From positions 372,001 through 436,000 of the forward strand of contig JAUIMM010000722.1 of assembly GCA_031769625.1 (NCBI GenBank): 64,000 nt of DNA, written 5' to 3'. Source of the DNA: Taudactylus pleione. Lineage: Eukaryota; Chordata; Amphibia; Anura; Myobatrachidae. The notes under the pieces are model-generated. The model did no database searches. It was not told the DNA's origin and saw only the letters and a program-made list of their open reading frames with translations. This document shows positions 59,701-64,000 of this stretch, piece by piece. Position numbers and translations under genes: made by a program. Within the stretch, counting starts at the first letter, position 1. Each line of letters starts with the position of its first letter.

Positions 59701-62700
59701 TACAATTATGCGACCAGTATGGCTGGAGAGCACTTGATAAGAACTACTTCCACACAAATTTTGGGCCATTTTGACTGTCAGGCAGTGGAGAAACAGCCAG
59801 TCAAAGAAAGGGTTCCTAGGCTCCTCCAGTCCACTTTAAGTAAATTAAGATTTTTATTTCTTTAAATGCTTACAGTTATTGATCCATTTGGTCTACAATT
59901 ATGTGACCATTATGGCTGGAAAACACTTGATAAGAACTACTTCCAAACCAATTTTGGGCCATTTTGACTTTCAGGTAGTGGAGAAACAGCCAGTCAAATA
60001 AAGGGTTCCTAGGCTCCTCCAGTCCACTTTAAGTAAATTAAGATTTTTTTTTCTTAAAATGCATGCAGTTTTTGATCCATTTGGTCTACAATTATGCGAC
60101 CAGTATGGCTGGAGAGCACTTGATAAGAACTACTTCCACACAAATTTTGGGCCATTTTGACTGTCAGGCAGTGGAGAAACAGCCAGTCAAAGAAAGGGTT
60201 CCTAGGCTCCTCCAGTCCACTTTAAGTAAATTAAGATTTTTTTTTCTTAAAATGCATGCAGTTTTTGATCCATTTGGTCTACAATTATGCGACCAGTATC
60301 GCTGGAAAGCTATTGTTCACAGCTACCTCCACACCAATTTTGGGCCATTTTGACAATCAGAAGGAGGAGAAACAGCTGGTCAAAAATAGGGTTCCTAGGC
60401 TCCGCAGGACCCGCTTCCAAAAATGCACGAAAATACCTTTTTCAGAGCTACCTTCACACCGATTTTGGGCCGTTTTAATCACCATGCAGCGGAGAAATAG
60501 CCAATCAAAAGAAGGGTTCCTTGGAGAAATATACAGTTAATGGATACTTATGCTCCTCCGGTCCCACTCTAAGTCAATGGAGATTTTTTTTTGCTTTACA
60601 TGCTTGCAGTTAATGATCCATTTGGTCTACAATTATGCGACCAGTGAGGCAGGAAAGCACTTGATAAGAACTACTTCCACACAAATTTTGGGCCATTTTG
60701 ACTGTCAGGCAGTGGAGAAACAGCCAGTCAAAGAAAGGGTTCCAAGGCTCCTCCAGTCCACTTTAAGTAAATTAAGATTTTTTTTGCTTTAAATGCTTGC
60801 AGTTTTTGATCCATTTGGTCTACAATTATGCGACCAGTATGGCTGGAAAGCACTTGATAAGAACTACTTCCACACAAATTTTGGGCCATTTTGACTTTCA
60901 GGAAGTGGATAAACAGCCAGACAAAGAAAGGGTTCCTAGTCTCCTCCAGTCCACTTTAAGTCAATTGAGATTTTTTTTTGCTTTAAATGCTTGCAGTTTT
61001 TGATCCATTTGGTCTACAATTATGCGACCAGTATCGCTGGAAAGCCCTTGTTCCCAGCTACATCCACACCAATATTGGGCCATTTTGACAATCAGGAGGA
61101 GGAGAAACAGCTTGTCAAAGTTAGGGTTCCTAGGCTCCTCTGGTCCCGCTTCCAAAAATGCACGAAAAGACGTTTTTCAGAGCTACCTTCACACCGATTT
61201 TGGGCCATTTTAACCACAATGCAGCAGAGATATAGCCAATCAAAAGAAGGGTTCCTTGGAGAAATATACAGTTAATGGATACTTATGCTCCTCTGTTCCC
61301 ACTTTAAGTCAATGGAGATTTTTTTTTTGCTTTAAATGCTTGCAGTTATTGATCCATTTGGTCTACAATTATGCGACCAGTATGGCTGGAGAGCACTTGA
61401 TAAGAACTACTTCCACACAAATTTTGGGCCATTTTGACTGTCAGGCAGTGGAGAAACAGCCAGTCAAAGAAAGGGTTCCTAGGCTCCTCCAGTCCACTTT
61501 AAGTAAATTAAGATTTTTATTTCTTTAAATGCTTACAGTTATTGATCCATTTGGTCTACAATTATGCGACCATTATGGCTGGAAAACACTTGATAAGAAC
61601 TACTTCCAAACCAATTTTGGGCCATTTTGACTTTCAGGTAGTGGAGAAACAGCCAGTCAAAGAAAGGGTTCCTAGGCTCCTCCAGTCCACTTTAAGTAAA
61701 TTAAGATTTTTTTTTCTTAAAATGCATGCAGTTTTTGATCCATTTGGTCTACAATTATGCGACCAGTATGGCTGGAAAGCACTTGATAAGAACTACTTCC
61801 AAACCAATTTTGGGCCATTTTGACTGTCAGGCAGTGGAGAAACAGCCAGTCAAAGAAAGGGTTCCTAGTCTCCTCCAGTCCACTTTAAGTCAATTGAGAT
61901 TTTTTTTTGCTTTAAATGCTTGCAGTTTTTGATCCATTTGGTCTACAATTATGCGACCAGTATCGATGGAAAGCCCTTGTTCCCAGCTACATCCACACCA
62001 ATATTGGGCCATTTTGACAATCAGGAGGAGGAGAAACAGCTGGTCAAAGTTAGGGTTCCTAGGCTTCTCTGGTCCCGCTTCCAAAAATGCACGAAAAGAT
62101 GTTTTTCAGAGCTACCTTCACACCGATTTTGGGCCATTTTAACCACAATGCAGCAGAGATATAGCCACTCAAAAGAAGGGTTCCTTGGAGAAATATACAG
62201 TTAATGGATACTTATGCTCCTCTGTTCCCACTTTAAGTCAATGGAGATTTTTTTTTTGCTTTAAATGCTTGCAGTTATTGATCCATTTGGTCTACAATTA
62301 TGCGACCATTATGGCTGGAAAACACTTGATAAGAACTACTTCCAAACCAATTTTGGGCCATTTTCACTTTCAGGTAGTGGAGAAACAGCCAGTCAAAGAA
62401 AGGGTTCCTAGGCTCCTCCAGTCCACTATAAGTAAATTAAGATTTTTTTTTCTTAAAATGCATGCAGTTTTTGATCCATTTGGTCTACAATTATGCGACC
62501 AGTATGGCTGGAGAGCACTTGATAAGAACTACTTCCACACAAATTTTGGGCCATTTTGACTGTCAGGCAGTGGAGAAACAGCCAGTCAAAGAAAGGTTTC
62601 CTAGGCTCCTCCAGTCCACTTTAAGTAAATTAAGATTTTTATTTCTTTAAATGCTTACAGTTATTGATCCATTTGGTCTACAATTTTGCGACCATTATGG

Positions 62701-64000
62701 CTGGAAAACACTTGATAAGAACTACTTCCAAACCAATTTTGGGCCATTTTGACTTTCAGGTAGTGGAGAAACAGCCAGTCAAAGAAAGGGTTCCTAGGCT
62801 CCTCCAGTCCACTTTAAGTAAATTAAGATTTTTTTTTCTTAAAATGCATGCAGTTTTTGATCCATTTGGTCTACAATTATGCGACCTGTATCGCTGGAAA
62901 GCTATTGTTCACAGCTACCTCCACACAAATTTTGGGCCATTTTGACAATCAGGAGGAGGAGAAACAGCTGGTCAAAGATAGGGTTCCTAGGCTCCTCAGG
63001 ACCCGCTTCCAAAAATGCACGAAAATACCTTTTTCAGAGCTACCTTCACACCGATTTTGGGCCGTTTTAATCACCATGCAGCGGAGAAATAGCCAATCAA
63101 AAGAAGGGTTCATTGGAGAAATATACAGTTAATGGATACTTATGCTCCTCCGGTCCCACTCTAAGTCAATGGAGATTTTTTTTTGCTTTACATGCTTGCA
63201 GTTAATGATCCATTTGGTCTACAATTATGCGACCAGTGAGGCAGGAAAGCACTTGATAAGAACTACTTCCACACAAATTTTGGGCCATTTTGACTGTCAG
63301 GCAGTGGAGAAACAGCCAGTCAAAGAAAGGGTTCCTAGGCTCCTCCAGTCCACTTTAAGTAAATTAAGATTTTTATTTCTTTAAATGCTTACAGTTATTG
63401 ATCCATTTGGTCTACAATTATGCGACTAGTATCGCTGGAAAGCCCTTGTTCCCAGCTACATCGTCACCAATTTTGGGCCATTTTGACAATCAGGAGGAGG
63501 AGAAACAGCTGGTCAAAAATAGGGTTCCTAGGCTCCTCTGGTCCCGATTCCAAAAATGCACGAAAATACGTTTTTCAGAGCTACCTTCACACCGATTTTG
63601 GGCCATTTTAACCACAATGCAGCAGAGATATAGCCAATCAAAAGAAGGGTTCCTTGGAGAAATATACAGTTAATGGATACTTATGCTCCTCTGTTCCCAC
63701 TTTAAGTCAATGGAGATTTTTTTATTGCTTTAAATGCTTGCAGTTATTGATCCATTTGGTCTACAATTATGCGACCAGTATGGCTGGAGAGCACTTGATA
63801 AGAACTACTTCCACACAAATTTTGGGCCATTTTGACTGTCAGGCAGTGGAGAAACAGCCAGTCAAAGAAAGGGTTCCTAGGCTCCTCCAGTCCACTTTAA
63901 GTAAATTAAGATTTTTATTTCTTTAAATGCTTACAGTTATTGATCCATTTGGTCTACAATTATGCGACCATTATGGCTGGAAAACACTTGATAAGAACTA
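56192..64000. repeat. Module map, part 8
   Basis: Landmarks: S56192, L56386, S56735, S56928, S57121, L57315, S57664, S57857, L58051, S58400, L58593, S58941, S59134, L59328, S59677, S59870, S60063, L60256, S60604, S60797, L60991, S61340, S61533, S61726, L61920, S62269, S62462, S62655, L62848, S63196, L63389, S63738, S63931. The last S is cut by the window end after 70 bases, so the array continues beyond the window. Confidence 0.92.
58420..61773. repeat. Tandem duplication, period 1663 bp
   Basis: About 58420-60110 recurs at 60083-61773, starting with L2 at 58593 and 60256. CAGCCAGACAAAG occurs at about 59250 and 60913 and nowhere else that I saw. The two differ at the front of S59134/S60797: AAATGGTTACAG in the first, AAATGCTTGCAG in the second. 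They also differ at ATGTGACC (59901) versus ATGCGACC. Confidence 0.78.

Larger units (their letters stand above)
1..64000. repeat. Satellite DNA array, mixed 193-bp and 348-bp modules, spans whole window
   Basis: Every part of the window aligns to the same repeat. Constant blocks are GGTCTACAATTATGCGACC, TTTTGGGCCATTTT, GGGTTCCTAGGCTCCTC and a T-tract of about 8-12 bases, repeating every 190-194 or 348-349 bp. All units lie in the same orientation; I saw no inversion and no foreign insertion. The modules group into units of L+S (about 540 bp), L+S+S (about 735 bp) and L+S+S+S (about 929 bp). This is the organisation of centromeric or other heterochromatic satellites that evolve by unequal exchange. 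No gene lies in the window. The family is not one I can name; a centromeric or pericentromeric location is inference. Confidence 0.97.
28931..64000. repeat. Array region 3, subfamily B with L1 and L2 dimers
   Basis: S modules are the GGCTGGAGAGC type, the CGACCATTATGGCTGG type and the TTTCAGGAAGTGGATAAAC type; many T-tracts are interrupted as TTTTTATTTCTTT. L1 dimers carry TTCCCAGCTACATCC, GACGTTTTTC and CAATGCAGCAGAGATATAGCC. L2 dimers carry GCTATTGTTCACAGC, CTCAGGACCCGC or CTCCGCAGGACCCGC, GGGCCGTTTTAATCACC and CCGGTCCCACTCTAAG. L2 landmarks are 30840, 36724, 39472, 44079, 45549, 46825, 48295, 53987, 58593, 60256 and 62848. Each is followed by an S with GCGACCAGTGAGGCAGG, except at 45549 and 39472 where the same S carries a hybrid end. 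No CTTGCTAAG or GCCTGGAAAGC monomer remains. Confidence 0.85.

Noticed and set aside
1..64000. CRISPR array or bacterial repeat region
   Set aside because: Units of 190-350 bp follow each other without unique spacers, and no cas-like genes are present. The organisation is that of eukaryotic satellite DNA.
1..64000. Primate alpha satellite
   Set aside because: The unit lengths (193 and 155/348) and the sequence do not resemble the 171-bp alpha satellite consensus as I know it. Only the CENP-B box-like 17-mer is similar.
1..64000. Retroelement or endogenous virus fragment as the source of the repeat
   Set aside because: No reverse transcriptase, integrase or gag-like frame, no long terminal repeats, no primer binding site and no target site duplication could be seen.

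Overview
The whole 64 kb window is one uninterrupted tandem satellite DNA array. I found no credible protein-coding gene, RNA gene, transposon, CRISPR array or unique sequence in it. The many short open frames of 60-186 codons are by-products of the repeat. They recur with the repeat period, mostly start at TTG, and run through A/T tracts.

The array is built from two related modules. The short module (S) is about 190-194 bp. The long module (L) is 348-349 bp and is a dimer: a full S-like monomer fused to a rearranged half of about 155 bp. That half has lost roughly 69 nt (T-tract to GCGACC) and gained roughly 28 nt. I located about 258 modules by one landmark: 92 L, one L/S chimera, and about 165 S, the last of them cut by the window end. 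They form higher-order units of L plus one, two or three S, about 540, 733-736 and 929 bp, mixed irregularly.

Regions: (i) 1 to about 16.7 kb carries subfamily A (CTCCGGTCCCAC end of L, GCCTGGAAAGC and CTTGCTAAG monomers). (ii) About 16.7-28.9 kb is a mosaic of A and B. (iii) About 28.9-64 kb carries subfamily B (CTCTGTTCCCAC, GGCTGGAGAGC, TTCCCAGCTACATCC), together with an L2 dimer subtype (GCTATTGTTCAC, GGGCCGTTTTAATC). Blocks of 1-5 kb are repeated near-identically at offsets of 1118, 1279, 1428, 1663, 1665, 3242, 3281, 4216, 4511, 4596, 5691, 5692 and 6077 bp. Several chimeric modules show where unequal exchange or gene conversion took place.

Organism: a eukaryote. S has about 39 % GC and a single CpG in 193 bp, and many variants look like CpG decay, which fits a genome with cytosine methylation such as a vertebrate or plant. 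Every L carries a 17-bp site matching the mammalian CENP-B box at 14 of 17 positions, with the CGGG half intact and the TTCG half lost. This suggests, but does not prove, a mammalian centromeric or pericentromeric satellite. It is not primate alpha satellite as far as I can tell by eye, and I do not recognise the family or species. All coordinates come from reading the sequence; percent identities were not computed.
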